DNA of 64,000 bases from positions 62,001 through 126,000 of the forward strand of contig CBDUHN010000002.1 in assembly GCA_965367295.1 (NCBI GenBank), written 5' to 3'. Shown in pieces: positions 26,147-34,670 of this stretch; the first letter of the stretch is position 1, and every line of letters starts with the position of its first letter. The position numbers and the translations under genes are program-made. Origin of the DNA: JAIVHA01 sp965367295 (GTDB taxonomy: Bacteria; Pseudomonadota; Gammaproteobacteria; DSM-19610). The notes below the pieces were generated by a model that ran no database searches, had not been told where the DNA came from, and saw only the letters and a program-made list of their open reading frames with translations.

Positions 26147-27643
26147 ATGTCGCAGCCATATGAACAGGAACCGAACAGCTGGCTGTATACCGCTGCCCAG
26201 ACCCGGGCACTTGACCGTATGGCCATCGAACATCACGGTATTGCCGGTTATGAATTGATGTGCCGTGCCGGTGCGGCGGCCTTTGCGGTGCTGCGCCAGC
26301 GCTGGCCCATGGCGCACCGGGTGCGCGTGCTGTGCGGTATTGGCAACAATGGTGGTGATGGCTATGTGCTGGCGCGCCTGGCCCAGGAGGCGGGTCTTGC
26401 GGTGAAGGTGGTACAACTCGGCGATGCCGGCCGGATCGGCGGGGAGGCGCGCCAGGCCCTGGATGCGTTGCAGGCCACCGGGGTGATGCCGGAGCCCTAT
26501 CGGGAGCATATCTCGCTGGAGGCTGACGTGATGGTCGATGCCTTGCTCGGCACCGGGCTGGAACGGCCGGTGGAGGGTGACTGGCGCGACGCGATCGAGG
26601 CCATGAATGCCCTGCCGGTACCGCGTCTGGCCCTCGATATCCCCTCTGGCCTGCACGCAGACCGCGGTGTAGCGCTGGGCGCCGCAGTCCAGGCCACGGT
26701 GACGGTAACCTTCATCGGTCGTAAGCAGGGGCTGTATACGGGCAGGGCGGCAGACTATGCCGGCGAGGTGCTGTTTGCCGATCTGCAGCTGCCGGCTTCG
26801 ATATACCAGAATGTGCCGGCCGAGGTCTTGCTGCTTACCCGGGCACCGCTGGGGCCGCTGGCGATGCCCCGGCTGCGCAGCGCTCATAAGGGATGCAACG
26901 GGCATGTGCTGATGGTCGGCGGGGCCGTGGGTATGCCCGGGGCGATGCGCCTGGCAGGCGAAGCGGCGCTGCGCACCGGCGCCGGACTGGTGAGTCTGGC
27001 CACCCACCCCGACCATGCTGCGAATATCCCCATGACGCGGCCCGAACTGATGTGCCAGGGTGTGATGCACGGGGCAGATCTGGCACCGCTGCTGAAGCGA
27101 GCCACCGTGGTGGCCGTCGGCCCCGGGCTTGGTACGGCGGACTGGGGGCGTAGCCTGTTCGGCACTCTGCTGGACAGCCCGTTGCCGCTGGTGGTGGACG
27201 CGGATGCCCTCAATCTACTGGCCCAGGAACCGGTGCGGCGCGGCAACTGGATACTCACGCCGCACCCGGGTGAGGCGGCGCGGCTGCTTGGCAGCACCGT
27301 TGCCGAGGTGGAGGCGGATCGCTTTGCGGCGGTGCGGGCACTTGCGGAGCGCTATGGTGGCACGGTGGTGTTGAAGGGGGCCGGTACCCTGATCGAGGTG
27401 GATGGCAGTCCCGTGGTGGTGTGCAACCGGGGTAACCCGGGCATGGCCAGCGGTGGTATGGGGGATGTACTGACCGGGGTGATCACCGCCCTGCGTGCCC
27501 AGGGGCTGGCCGAGCCGGCGGCGGCCGAGGCGGGTGTGTGGGTGCATGCCGCCGCCGGGGATCATGCCGCGCGGCATGGTGAACGGGGCATGCTGGCAAG
27601 CGATCTGATAGCGGCCCTGCGCAGGGAAGTGAATCCGGCATGA
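26147..27643 (+). CDS. nnr: Bifunctional NAD(P)HX epimerase / ADP-dependent dehydratase
   Basis: Nnr repairs hydrated NAD(P)H. I start it at 26147 (MSQPYEQEPNSWLYTAAQTR), giving 498 residues. The N half is the YjeF_N epimerase (RVLCGIGNNGGDGYVLARLA; LDIPSGLHADRGVALG), the C half is the ribokinase-like dehydratase (ILTPHPGEAARLLGS; NPGMASGGMGDVLTGVITAL). Both halves have their key motifs, so both activities are expected. tsaE follows with an ATGA overlap. Confidence 0.95.
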   Translation: MSQPYEQEPNSWLYTAAQTRALDRMAIEHHGIAGYELMCRAGAAAFAVLRQRWPMAHRVRVLCGIGNNGGDGYVLARLAQEAGLAVKVVQLGDAGRIGGEARQALDALQATGVMPEPYREHISLEADVMVDALLGTGLERPVEGDWRDAIEAMNALPVPRLALDIPSGLHADRGVALGAAVQATVTVTFIGRKQGLYTGRAADYAGEVLFADLQLPASIYQNVPAEVLLLTRAPLGPLAMPRLRSAHKGCNGHVLMVGGAVGMPGAMRLAGEAALRTGAGLVSLATHPDHAANIPMTRPELMCQGVMHGADLAPLLKRATVVAVGPGLGTADWGRSLFGTLLDSPLPLVVDADALNLLAQEPVRRGNWILTPHPGEAARLLGSTVAEVEADRFAAVRALAERYGGTVVLKGAGTLIEVDGSPVVVCNRGNPGMASGGMGDVLTGVITALRAQGLAEPAAAEAGVWVHAAAGDHAARHGERGMLASDLIAALRREVNPA

Positions 27644-28119
27644 TGCTCGAACGCTATGTGGAAGGCGAAGTGGCGATGGAGGCCTTTGGCGCGGCGCTGG
27701 CGCGGGCATGCCCGGAAGGTGCCTGGATCTTTCTGAACGGTGAGCTTGGCGCCGGCAAGACGACGCTGGTACGCGGGATGTTGCGTGGACTGGGCCACCA
27801 GGGGGCGGTGAAAAGCCCGACCTACACCCTGGTGGAACCCTATACCCTGGCGGATCGCAGTGTCTTTCATCTCGACCTGTATCGGTTGGCGGATCCTGAG
27901 GAGCTGGAATGGGTCGGGATTCGGGAGATGTTCGCCGGTGGCAACCTCTGCCTGGTGGAGTGGCCGGAGCAGGGCGTGGGCATGCTGCCGCCGCCGGACC
28001 TGGTACTGGACATTGAGTATGCCGATCCCGGGCGCCGGATCCGCCTGCGGGCCCCGTCCGCACATGGGGAAACGATTCTGCAGCGCTGGTCAGGACAGGG
28101 ATCGGGTTCCGGGGCGTAG
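27640..28119 (+). CDS. tsaE: tRNA threonylcarbamoyladenosine biosynthesis ATPase TsaE
   Basis: TsaE is the ATPase of the TsaBDE complex that makes t6A37 in tRNAs. The 159-residue protein has the Walker A loop NGELGAGKTTLVRGMLRGLG (about residues 35-54), the VKSPTYTLVEPY segment, FHLDLYRLADPEELEWVGIR (Walker B-like region), and LVEWPEQG. Start ATG 27640 overlaps the nnr stop. Gene order nnr-tsaE-amiB-mutL-miaA-hfq is standard. Confidence 0.95.
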   Translation: MMLERYVEGEVAMEAFGAALARACPEGAWIFLNGELGAGKTTLVRGMLRGLGHQGAVKSPTYTLVEPYTLADRSVFHLDLYRLADPEELEWVGIREMFAGGNLCLVEWPEQGVGMLPPPDLVLDIEYADPGRRIRLRAPSAHGETILQRWSGQGSGSGA

Positions 28120-28152
28120 GCTGGCAGTTAGCTTGCAAGCCTGTGTAATTGT

Positions 28153-28173
28153 TTAGATACACGCTGTATCTAA
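28153..28173. promoter_or_regulatory. Perfect palindrome upstream of amiB
   Basis: TTAGATACA, CGC, TGTATCTAA: 9-base arms around 3 bases, 92 bases before the amiB start, in an A/T-rich spacer. It lacks a T-run, so an operator or an RNA hairpin in the amiB leader is more likely than a terminator. Confidence 0.4.
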
Positions 28174-28264
28174 GTGAAGATCAAGACAATTCTTGCAATT
28201 TCCCAAAGGCTGTGCCTCAATATAGGCAACCTGCTCGAAATGGGTCCCGGGAGGGTGTGCCTAC

Positions 28265-29575
28265 GTGCGATTTCTCATTATCAGTCTGCTGTTCTGGTAT
28301 ACCGCCTTTGGATCCCTGGCTCGTGCGGGGGTGGATCTGGAAGGCGTACGCCTGTGGGCGGCACCAGACAGTACCCGCGTCGTTTTTGATGCCAGCGGTG
28401 CCGTCGAGCACAAGCTGTTTACCCTGCATAACCCGGAACGCCTGGTCATTGACCTGGAAGGTGTCCAGGTGGGTAATCGTTTTGAGGCGGCGTCCGCGCA
28501 AGGCGGACTGGTCAAGGCACTGCGTACCGGCAAGCGGGAGGGGAAGGGGCTGCGCGTAGTGCTGGATCTCACCCAGGCAGTGCGTCCCAAGAGTTTCGTG
28601 CTCAAGCCCAATGATGAGTATGGCCATCGGCTGGTCATCGACCTCGAGCAGGTGGCGGCCGCTCCCCGGGTGACGACGGCACCCAGGGCCGTCAAGACCG
28701 TCCCGCTGGAATCACGTGATTTGATCATCGCCATCGACGCCGGGCACGGCGGCGAGGATCCGGGCGCCCACGGCAGGGGCGGTACCCGGGAAAAAGATGT
28801 AGTGCTGTCCATCGCCCGCAAACTTGCCGCGTTGGTGAATGCCGAACCGGGTATGCGCGCGGTACTGATCCGGGATGGTGATTACTACATCGGCTTGCGC
28901 CAGCGCATCAACCTGGCCCGCAAGCACAAGGCTGACCTGTTTGTCTCCATTCACGCCGATGCCTTCCGGGACTCCAGCGTGAAGGGTTCCTCCGTCTATG
29001 TGCTCTCCAAGCGCGGCGCCTCGTCGGAAATGGCGCGCTGGGTCGCGGCACGGGAAAACGCTTCTGACCTGGTCGGTGGCGTGAGTCTCGATGACAAGGA
29101 TGATCTGCTGGCGGAGGTGTTGCTGGATCTTTCCCAGTCCGCCAGTATCGAGGCCAGCATGGAGGTGGGTGATAATGTGCTCGGCCAGCTCAAACAGGTG
29201 GGTCGGGTCCACAAGCGTACCGTGCAGCACGCTGCCTTTGCGGTGCTGAAATCCCCGGATATTCCTTCCATCCTGGTGGAGACCGCATTCATCTCCAATC
29301 CCCAGGAAGAACGCAATCTGCGCAGCAGCCAGCACCAGCAGAAGCTGGCGCAGGCTGTGTTGCAGGGGATCCAGGGTTACTTCAGCCGCAATCCGCCTCC
29401 CGGCACCCTGGTGGCGAAGCGCATCGCCCGTCAGCATGTGGTGCGTTCTGGTGACACCCTCAGTCATATCGCACAGCGCTATGGTGTGGATGTGAAGACC
29501 CTGCGCGTGGCCAACGGGCTCAACAGCGACCGCCTGTTCGTGGGCAAGACCCTGACCATACCCGAGGGTAGTTGA
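28265..29575 (+). CDS. amiB: N-acetylmuramoyl-L-alanine amidase with AMIN and LysM domains
   Basis: Periplasmic amidase that splits septal peptidoglycan during cell separation. GTG start at 28265 with GGGAGG 11-16 bases upstream. The 436-residue product has a signal peptide (MRFLIISLLFWYTAFGSLAR), an AMIN targeting domain (about residues 22-125), an Amidase_3 domain (about 155-370) with zinc ligands in AIDAGHGGEDPG, TREKD and VSIHADAF and the catalytic Glu in LVETAFISNP, and a C-terminal LysM (about 388-432, VVRSGDTLSHIAQRYGVD). A single LysM is the usual AmiB-type layout. Activity is normally kept in check by EnvC/NlpD-type activators, which are not here. Confidence 0.94.
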   Translation: MRFLIISLLFWYTAFGSLARAGVDLEGVRLWAAPDSTRVVFDASGAVEHKLFTLHNPERLVIDLEGVQVGNRFEAASAQGGLVKALRTGKREGKGLRVVLDLTQAVRPKSFVLKPNDEYGHRLVIDLEQVAAAPRVTTAPRAVKTVPLESRDLIIAIDAGHGGEDPGAHGRGGTREKDVVLSIARKLAALVNAEPGMRAVLIRDGDYYIGLRQRINLARKHKADLFVSIHADAFRDSSVKGSSVYVLSKRGASSEMARWVAARENASDLVGGVSLDDKDDLLAEVLLDLSQSASIEASMEVGDNVLGQLKQVGRVHKRTVQHAAFAVLKSPDIPSILVETAFISNPQEERNLRSSQHQQKLAQAVLQGIQGYFSRNPPPGTLVAKRIARQHVVRSGDTLSHIAQRYGVDVKTLRVANGLNSDRLFVGKTLTIPEGS

Positions 29576-29612
29576 GGCCTGCTCCGTTGGCCACGACCCT
29601 GGTGCCACCTGC

Positions 29613-29632
29613 AGGTCCGAATGTGGCCGGAC
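29613..29632. repeat. REP-like palindrome (copy 5)
   Basis: AGGTCCGAATGTGGCCGGAC then C. It has the GGTCCGAAT left arm of the family with a GC-rich variant centre. It lies in the amiB-mutL spacer and faces copy 6. Confidence 0.7.
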
Positions 29633-29650
29633 CAGAGGCATCGGCAATAA

Positions 29651-29673
29651 TGCCCGAATAAATCGGGACCTAC
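29651..29673. repeat. REP-like palindrome (copy 6), inverted relative to copy 5
   Basis: TGCCCGAATAAATCGGGACC followed by TAC. The reverse complement reads GTAGGTCCCGATTTATTCGG..., so it is in opposite orientation to copy 5, 18 bases away; the second inverted pair of the family in this window. Confidence 0.8.
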
Positions 29674-29760
29674 GGCGTACCCTGTTGATCGTGTCACCAT
29701 GCGCGCTGCGGTGAATTCCGCTATCATGGCCGCAGTTTCGGTAACCCTCTTACCCGCCCC

Positions 29761-31548
29761 ATGCCTATCCGTCCCTTGCCGCCCCAGCTCGTCAACCAGA
29801 TCGCGGCGGGCGAAGTAGTGGAGCGCCCGTCTTCCGTCGTGAAGGAGCTGTTGGAGAACAGCCTGGATGCCGGTGCGCGGCGGATCGAGATCGATGTGGA
29901 GGAAGGTGGTCGGCGCCTGATCCGGGTGCGCGATAACGGTACCGGTATCGCCAAAGAAGAGCTTGCTCTGGCGCTGTCGCGTCACGCTACCAGCAAGCTG
30001 TCGACACTGGAGGAGCTGGAGTGCATTGCCAGCCTGGGTTTTCGTGGCGAGGCCCTGCCGAGCATTGCCTCAGTGTCGCGCCTGACCCTGCAATCGCGCA
30101 CTGCGGACGCGTCTGCCGGCTGGTCGGTACAGGGAGATGGCAGTGAGCAGTGTCCGGAGCCGGAACCGGTGGCCCATGCCATGGGCACCACTATCGAGGT
30201 GCGCGACCTGTTCTACAATACGCCGGCACGGCGTAAATTCCTGCGCACCGATAACACCGAATACAAGCATTTCGAAGATGTGGTACGGCGCATCGCCCTG
30301 AGCCGTTTTTCAGTGGAGCTGCAACTGCGGCGTGATCAGAAGCCGGTGTTTCACCTGCCGGCGGCGACCAGCCTTGCGGAGCAGGAGCGGCGCGTGGCCA
30401 GTCTGTGCGGCAAGGCCTTCATGGAACAGGCGCTACACGTTGAGCATGAAGCGGTCGGCATGCGCATCGAGGGCTGGATCGGCCTGCCGACCTTTTCCCG
30501 TAGCCAGCCGGACCTGCAATATTTCTTCGTCAACGGTCGCATGGTGCGTGACAAGCTGATTGGCCATGCGGTGCGTCAGGCCTACCAGGATGTGCTATAT
30601 CACGGCCGGCATCCGGCCTTTGTGCTGTATTTTTCGCTGGACCCGGCCGCGGTGGATGTGAATGCGCACCCCACCAAGCACGAAGTGCGTTTCCGCGACA
30701 GCCGCCTGGTGCATGATTTCCTGTTCCGTTCCCTGCATCAGGTGCTGGCCGATGTGCGGCCAGGAGGGGAGTTGCCCACGCCGCAACCCATGCGTCCGGT
30801 GGCCGCATTGCACACCCAGGTGGCACCGGCGTCACCGCCGATGCAGCAACCCATGTCCTTGCAGGTCCGTGAGCAGGTTGAGCGCTATGGCAGTCTGCAT
30901 GGCAGTGTCGTAACTCCACGTGCGGATCGTGGTGTACTACCGCAGGAAGAGGTTGCGACTGAATCGCCGCCGCTGGGTTTTGCACTCGGGCAGCTGCATG
31001 GTGTGTATATCCTGGCACAGAACGCGCAGGGGCTGGTGCTGGTGGATATGCATGCCGCCCATGAGCGCATCACGTACGAACACCTGAAGACCTCCCATGC
31101 CGGTGACGGTATCCGCTCCCAGCCCCTGCTGGTGCCGGTGAGCCTGGCGGTGAGCCGGCGCGAGGCGGATCGTGCCGAGGAATATCAGGACTGGTTCCGC
31201 GAACTCGGCATCGAGCTGGATCGACATGGCCCCGAGGCGCTGGTGATCCGTCAGGTACCGAGTCTGCTGGTGCGCGGGGATGCCGAGGCCCTGGTGCGCG
31301 ATGTGCTGGCGGACCTGGAAAGCCAGGGTAGCAGTACGCGTCTGCAGGAGGCCATGAACGAAGTCCTGTCCACCATGGCCTGCCATGGCTCGGTGCGTGC
31401 CAATCGACAGCTGACCATGGGGGAAATGAATGCGCTGCTGCGCGACATGGAACGCACCGAGCGCAGTGGTCAGTGCAATCATGGCCGGCCTACCTGGGTG
31501 CAGATTGGTCTGGAGGAACTGGATAAGCTATTCCTTCGTGGCCGATGA
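29761..31548 (+). CDS. mutL: DNA mismatch repair protein MutL
   Basis: MutL links mismatch recognition by MutS to strand removal. The 595-residue protein has the GHKL ATPase domain (ELLENSLDAGARRIEIDVEE; VRDNGTGIAKEEL; LGFRGEALPSIASVS; NTPARRKFLR), a transducer domain (QYFFVNGRMVRD; VDVNAHPTKHEVRF), a short Pro-rich linker (about 335-400) and a C-terminal dimerisation domain. The latter holds DMHAAHERITYE (residues 429-440), matching the DQHA-x2-E-x4-E metal site of nicking MutL proteins, plus ACHGSVRANR and CNHGRP (572-577). E. coli MutL lacks that site. Confidence 0.96.
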   Translation: MPIRPLPPQLVNQIAAGEVVERPSSVVKELLENSLDAGARRIEIDVEEGGRRLIRVRDNGTGIAKEELALALSRHATSKLSTLEELECIASLGFRGEALPSIASVSRLTLQSRTADASAGWSVQGDGSEQCPEPEPVAHAMGTTIEVRDLFYNTPARRKFLRTDNTEYKHFEDVVRRIALSRFSVELQLRRDQKPVFHLPAATSLAEQERRVASLCGKAFMEQALHVEHEAVGMRIEGWIGLPTFSRSQPDLQYFFVNGRMVRDKLIGHAVRQAYQDVLYHGRHPAFVLYFSLDPAAVDVNAHPTKHEVRFRDSRLVHDFLFRSLHQVLADVRPGGELPTPQPMRPVAALHTQVAPASPPMQQPMSLQVREQVERYGSLHGSVVTPRADRGVLPQEEVATESPPLGFALGQLHGVYILAQNAQGLVLVDMHAAHERITYEHLKTSHAGDGIRSQPLLVPVSLAVSRREADRAEEYQDWFRELGIELDRHGPEALVIRQVPSLLVRGDAEALVRDVLADLESQGSSTRLQEAMNEVLSTMACHGSVRANRQLTMGEMNALLRDMERTERSGQCNHGRPTWVQIGLEELDKLFLRGR

Positions 31549-31607
31549 AACCTTTTCGGCTGATCGGATAATCCCCGGTTGAGCTTCACGAGATACGTAC
31601 CTTCACC

Positions 31608-32552
31608 ATGCCCCCGTCCCCAGCCCCCATCCTCTGCCTAATGGGCCCCACCGCATCCGGCAAGACCGGCCTGGCGGTGGAGCTGGTGCAGCGTTTGCCG
31701 TTCGAGATCATCAGTGTGGATTCCGCCATGATCTACCGTGGTATGGATATTGGTACCGCCAAGCCGGACCCGGGCGTGCTGGCGATGGCTCCCCATCATC
31801 TGATCGATATTCTCGATCCGGCCGAGACGTATTCGGCGGCCCAGTTTCGTGACGATGCCCTGAATCTGATGGAACAAATCATTGCCCGCGGGTGTCTACC
31901 TTTGTTGGTGGGAGGCACCAGTCTCTATTTCCGGGCCCTGCAGCATGGACTGTCGGATCTGCCAGCGGCGGACCCGCGGGTGCGGGCGGAGATCGAGCGG
32001 CAGGCGGCCGGGGCGGGCTGGGATGCCTTGCATGCTGAGCTGGCGGCGGTGGACCCGGTTGCGGCGGCGCGTATCCACCCGAATGACCCGCAACGCATCA
32101 GCCGGGCCCTGGAAGTGTATCGGCTGACCGGTCGGGCACTCAGCGACTGGTTCGAGGCGGGGCGCGGTAAGGCGAGTCCGTACCGCTTCGTCAACCTGGC
32201 GCTGATGCCACCGGAGCGGGCGTTACTGCATGCGCGTATCGACGAGCGGTTCCGGCTGATGCTGCAACAGGGACTGGTGGAGGAGGTTCGGGCGCTGTAT
32301 GAGCGCGGGGACCTTACGCCGGAATTACCCTCCATGCGTGCGGTGGGCTATCGCCAGATCTGGTCCTGGCTGGCGGGGGAATCGACCGAAGCGGAAATGG
32401 TGGAGCGCGGCATTGCCGCCACCCGCCAGTATGCCAAGCGCCAGCTGACCTGGCTGCGTGGTGAACAGGATCTGACCTGGTTGGATCCGTCCGAACCCGG
32501 CTTGGCTGACCGCGTGGCGGCCTGGTGGCAGGGTGGGGCGGAGCTGATCTGA
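31608..32552 (+). CDS. miaA: tRNA dimethylallyltransferase
   Basis: MiaA adds dimethylallyl to A37 of tRNAs that read UNN codons. The 314-residue protein shows the P-loop LMGPTASGKTGLAVELVQRL (residues about 10-29), ISVDSAMIYRGMDIGTAKP (catalytic Asp and Thr region), HHLIDILDPAETYSAAQFR, LVGGTSLYFRALQHGL and MRAVGYRQIWSWLAG. Length equals E. coli (316). It lies between mutL and hfq. Confidence 0.96.
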   Translation: MPPSPAPILCLMGPTASGKTGLAVELVQRLPFEIISVDSAMIYRGMDIGTAKPDPGVLAMAPHHLIDILDPAETYSAAQFRDDALNLMEQIIARGCLPLLVGGTSLYFRALQHGLSDLPAADPRVRAEIERQAAGAGWDALHAELAAVDPVAAARIHPNDPQRISRALEVYRLTGRALSDWFEAGRGKASPYRFVNLALMPPERALLHARIDERFRLMLQQGLVEEVRALYERGDLTPELPSMRAVGYRQIWSWLAGESTEAEMVERGIAATRQYAKRQLTWLRGEQDLTWLDPSEPGLADRVAAWWQGGAELI

Positions 32553-32572
32553 TCGTTCCAGATTAATGGCTG

Positions 32573-32581
32573 TGCTACAAT
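32573..32581 (+). promoter_or_regulatory. Candidate extended -10 promoter for hfq
   Basis: TGCTACAAT fits an extended -10 (TGnTATAAT, one mismatch). It lies 134 bases before the hfq start, after the miaA stop. No good -35 is seen, as is allowed for extended -10 promoters. Confidence 0.35.
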
Positions 32582-32714
32582 TTTTTGAACCTTTGGCTTC
32601 GCCGGGAAAAGCTAGTACGCAAAGGACTGCGGTTTACCATTGCTAACTTTTTAATTGAGAAGATTCTTAGGAGAAAGAACCTTGGTGCATGTAACGAGAA
32701 TAAGGAGAACCGAA

Positions 32715-32975
32715 ATGGCCCGCGGCCAATCACTTCAAGAGCCCTTTTTAAACGCACTGCGTAAAGAACGCGTCCCGGTGTCAATTTATCTGGTGAACGG
32801 AATCAAGTTGCAGGGGCAGATCGAATCATTTGACCAGTTTGTGGTGTTATTGAAGAACAATGTCAGTCAGATGGTCTACAAGCACGCGATCTCCACCGTG
32901 GTGCCGGCCCGCAATGTGCGCCTGGCTACCGGTGCTGTGGATGAGGCTGGCGGTCCGGAGCCGGGTAATTCCTGA
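32715..32975 (+). CDS. hfq: RNA chaperone Hfq
   Basis: Hfq is a hexameric Sm-like protein that pairs small RNAs with mRNAs. Start at 32715 (MARGQSLQEPFLNALRKERV) with AAGGAG 8-13 bases upstream; 86 residues. Sm1 (VSIYLVNGIKLQGQIESFDQ) and Sm2 (VYKHAISTVVPAR with the YKHA motif) are intact; the C-terminal tail (NVRLATGAVDEAGGPEPGNS) is short compared with E. coli. Gln8, Phe42-type and Tyr55-type RNA-binding positions look conserved. Confidence 0.97.
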   Translation: MARGQSLQEPFLNALRKERVPVSIYLVNGIKLQGQIESFDQFVVLLKNNVSQMVYKHAISTVVPARNVRLATGAVDEAGGPEPGNS

Positions 32976-33018
32976 TTCTTCTGTCCCGTGCAGTCGCTGT
33001 GCGGGGATCAGGGGGTGG

Positions 33019-33246
33019 TCACGCTATTCGCACCATGGCGTTGCTGTCCCAAAAGTCGCCTGGCAAGGCGCGAGGAGTGAGGTTTGGTGATTCCAAATGG
33101 ATGACGAGCAGCGCCGCATGGCGACTTTTGAGGTGCAGACCGGAGGGATGGAGTCCGTTCGCTGCGAGCCGGTGTTGCGCCTCGCTTATGTGCATCCGGT
33201 TCGCTGCGCTCGTCGCCACGGCGCGGATAGTGTGAATAGGCCCTAG
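33019..33246. mobile_element. MITE-like element with terminal inverted repeats, before hflX
   Basis: The left end TCACGCTATTCGCACCATGG(CG) at 33019-33040 and the right end 33214-33235, read in reverse (TCACACTATCCGCGCCGTGG), match at 18 of 22 positions. Inside is a perfect 10-base inverted repeat AAAAGTCGCC (33051-33060) / GGCGACTTTT (33120-33129). The element has no open frame with coding character. Its outer flank GTGAATAGGCCCTAG ends four bases before the TTG start of hflX. No transposase is nearby, so it would need one in trans. Confidence 0.55.
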
Positions 33247-33249
33247 TCA

Positions 33250-34572
33250 TTGTTTGAACGCCCGCGTAGTGGTGAACGAGCAGTGCTGGTTCACGTGGAT
33301 TTTCCCGGGGAATCGGACCCTGGTGATCTGCTCGAATTTACCGATCTGGTAGTATCGGCCGGCGCCACGCCGGTTGCCACTATCACGGCCAGTCGTCATG
33401 CTCCCGATGCCAAACTGTATGTCGGTAGCGGCAAGGCGGAGGAGATCCGCCTTGCCGCTGTGGCAGAAGCTGCCGAAGTAGTAATTTTCAATCATATCCT
33501 TTCACCCAGCCAGGAGCGTAACCTGGAGCGGGTGTTTTCCTGCCGTGTGCTGGACCGTACCGGCCTGATTCTCGACATTTTTGCCCAGCGAGCCCGTTCC
33601 TTCGAGGGCAAGCTGCAGGTGGAGCTGGCGCAGCTGCAGCATATGTCCACACGCCTGGTGCGTGGCTGGACCCATCTGGAACGACAGAAGGGGGGGATCG
33701 GCCTGCGCGGCCCGGGCGAAACCCAGCTGGAAACCGACCGTCGGTTGCTGGCCGAACGGATCAAGATGATTCATAAGCGCCTGGAGAAGGTTCGTAAACA
33801 ACGCGATCAGGGGCGCCGGGCCCGTTCCCGGGCCGAGGTGCCTACACTATCGCTGGTGGGTTATACCAACGCCGGCAAGTCCACACTTTTCAACCGGCTC
33901 TGCAACGCTGAGGTATACGCTGCCGATCAGATGTTCGCGACCCTGGACCCGACGCTGCGACGCATCCAGTTGCCTGGCCTGGGTGCGGTGGTGCTGGCGG
34001 ATACCGTTGGTTTTGTTCGTGATTTGCCCCATGACCTGGTGGCGGCGTTTCGCTCCACCCTGGAGGAGACCCGCCAGGCCCAGCTGCTGCTGCATGTGGT
34101 GGATGCCCACGACGAGGAACGCCAGACCCGCATCGACCAGGTCAACGAGGTGCTGGCCGAGATAGAGGCGGACGAAGTGCCGCAGTTGCTGGTCTATAAC
34201 AAGATCGACCAGAGCGGTGAAGCGGCACAGTTGCAGCGCAATGCCGACGGACGCCCCAGCCGGGTGTGGATCTCTGCGGCGACCGGTGCCGGTCTGGACC
34301 TGCTGCTGGAAGCCGTTACCGAGCTGTTCCAGGAATCGGTATTGCACGGTTCGCTGCTTCTGTCGCCGGCGGACGGACGCCTGCGCGCCCGGCTCTATGA
34401 ACTGGGCAAGGTGATCAACGAGTCGGTTGATGAAGAGGGCGAGTGGTGCATCGAGATTCGTGCGCCACGGCAGGAGCTGGAGCGCTTATTCCGGAAGGAG
34501 GGGGTGGAATTCCGTTTTACCCCTATGGATTCCCGTGACTCCTTGGTTGCGGCTGGGGCGCAAGCTCCCTAG
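33250..34572 (+). CDS. hflX: Ribosome-associated GTPase HflX
   Basis: HflX is a GTPase that splits stalled 70S ribosomes, mainly under heat stress. The 440-residue protein starts with TTG at 33250 (MFERPRSGERAVLVHVDFPG), which aligns with known HflX N termini. The N-terminal domain has LEFTDLVVSAGATPVATIT and the glycine-rich linker GGIGLRGPGETQLETDRRLL; the G domain has G1 GYTNAGKSTLFNRLC, G3 DTVGFVRDLPH and G4 YNKID. There is no clear Shine-Dalgarno because the repeat element runs up to the start codon. hflKC follow. Confidence 0.95.
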   Translation: MFERPRSGERAVLVHVDFPGESDPGDLLEFTDLVVSAGATPVATITASRHAPDAKLYVGSGKAEEIRLAAVAEAAEVVIFNHILSPSQERNLERVFSCRVLDRTGLILDIFAQRARSFEGKLQVELAQLQHMSTRLVRGWTHLERQKGGIGLRGPGETQLETDRRLLAERIKMIHKRLEKVRKQRDQGRRARSRAEVPTLSLVGYTNAGKSTLFNRLCNAEVYAADQMFATLDPTLRRIQLPGLGAVVLADTVGFVRDLPHDLVAAFRSTLEETRQAQLLLHVVDAHDEERQTRIDQVNEVLAEIEADEVPQLLVYNKIDQSGEAAQLQRNADGRPSRVWISAATGAGLDLLLEAVTELFQESVLHGSLLLSPADGRLRARLYELGKVINESVDEEGEWCIEIRAPRQELERLFRKEGVEFRFTPMDSRDSLVAAGAQAP

Positions 34573-34670
34573 AATGAACGTCTTGCGTGCTGGCCGCAGG
34601 CCTTGGCACGCGCCAGAATACAGATTTTCCAACAACGCGTTACGTGTACCGTAACAACGGAGTGAGTGGA

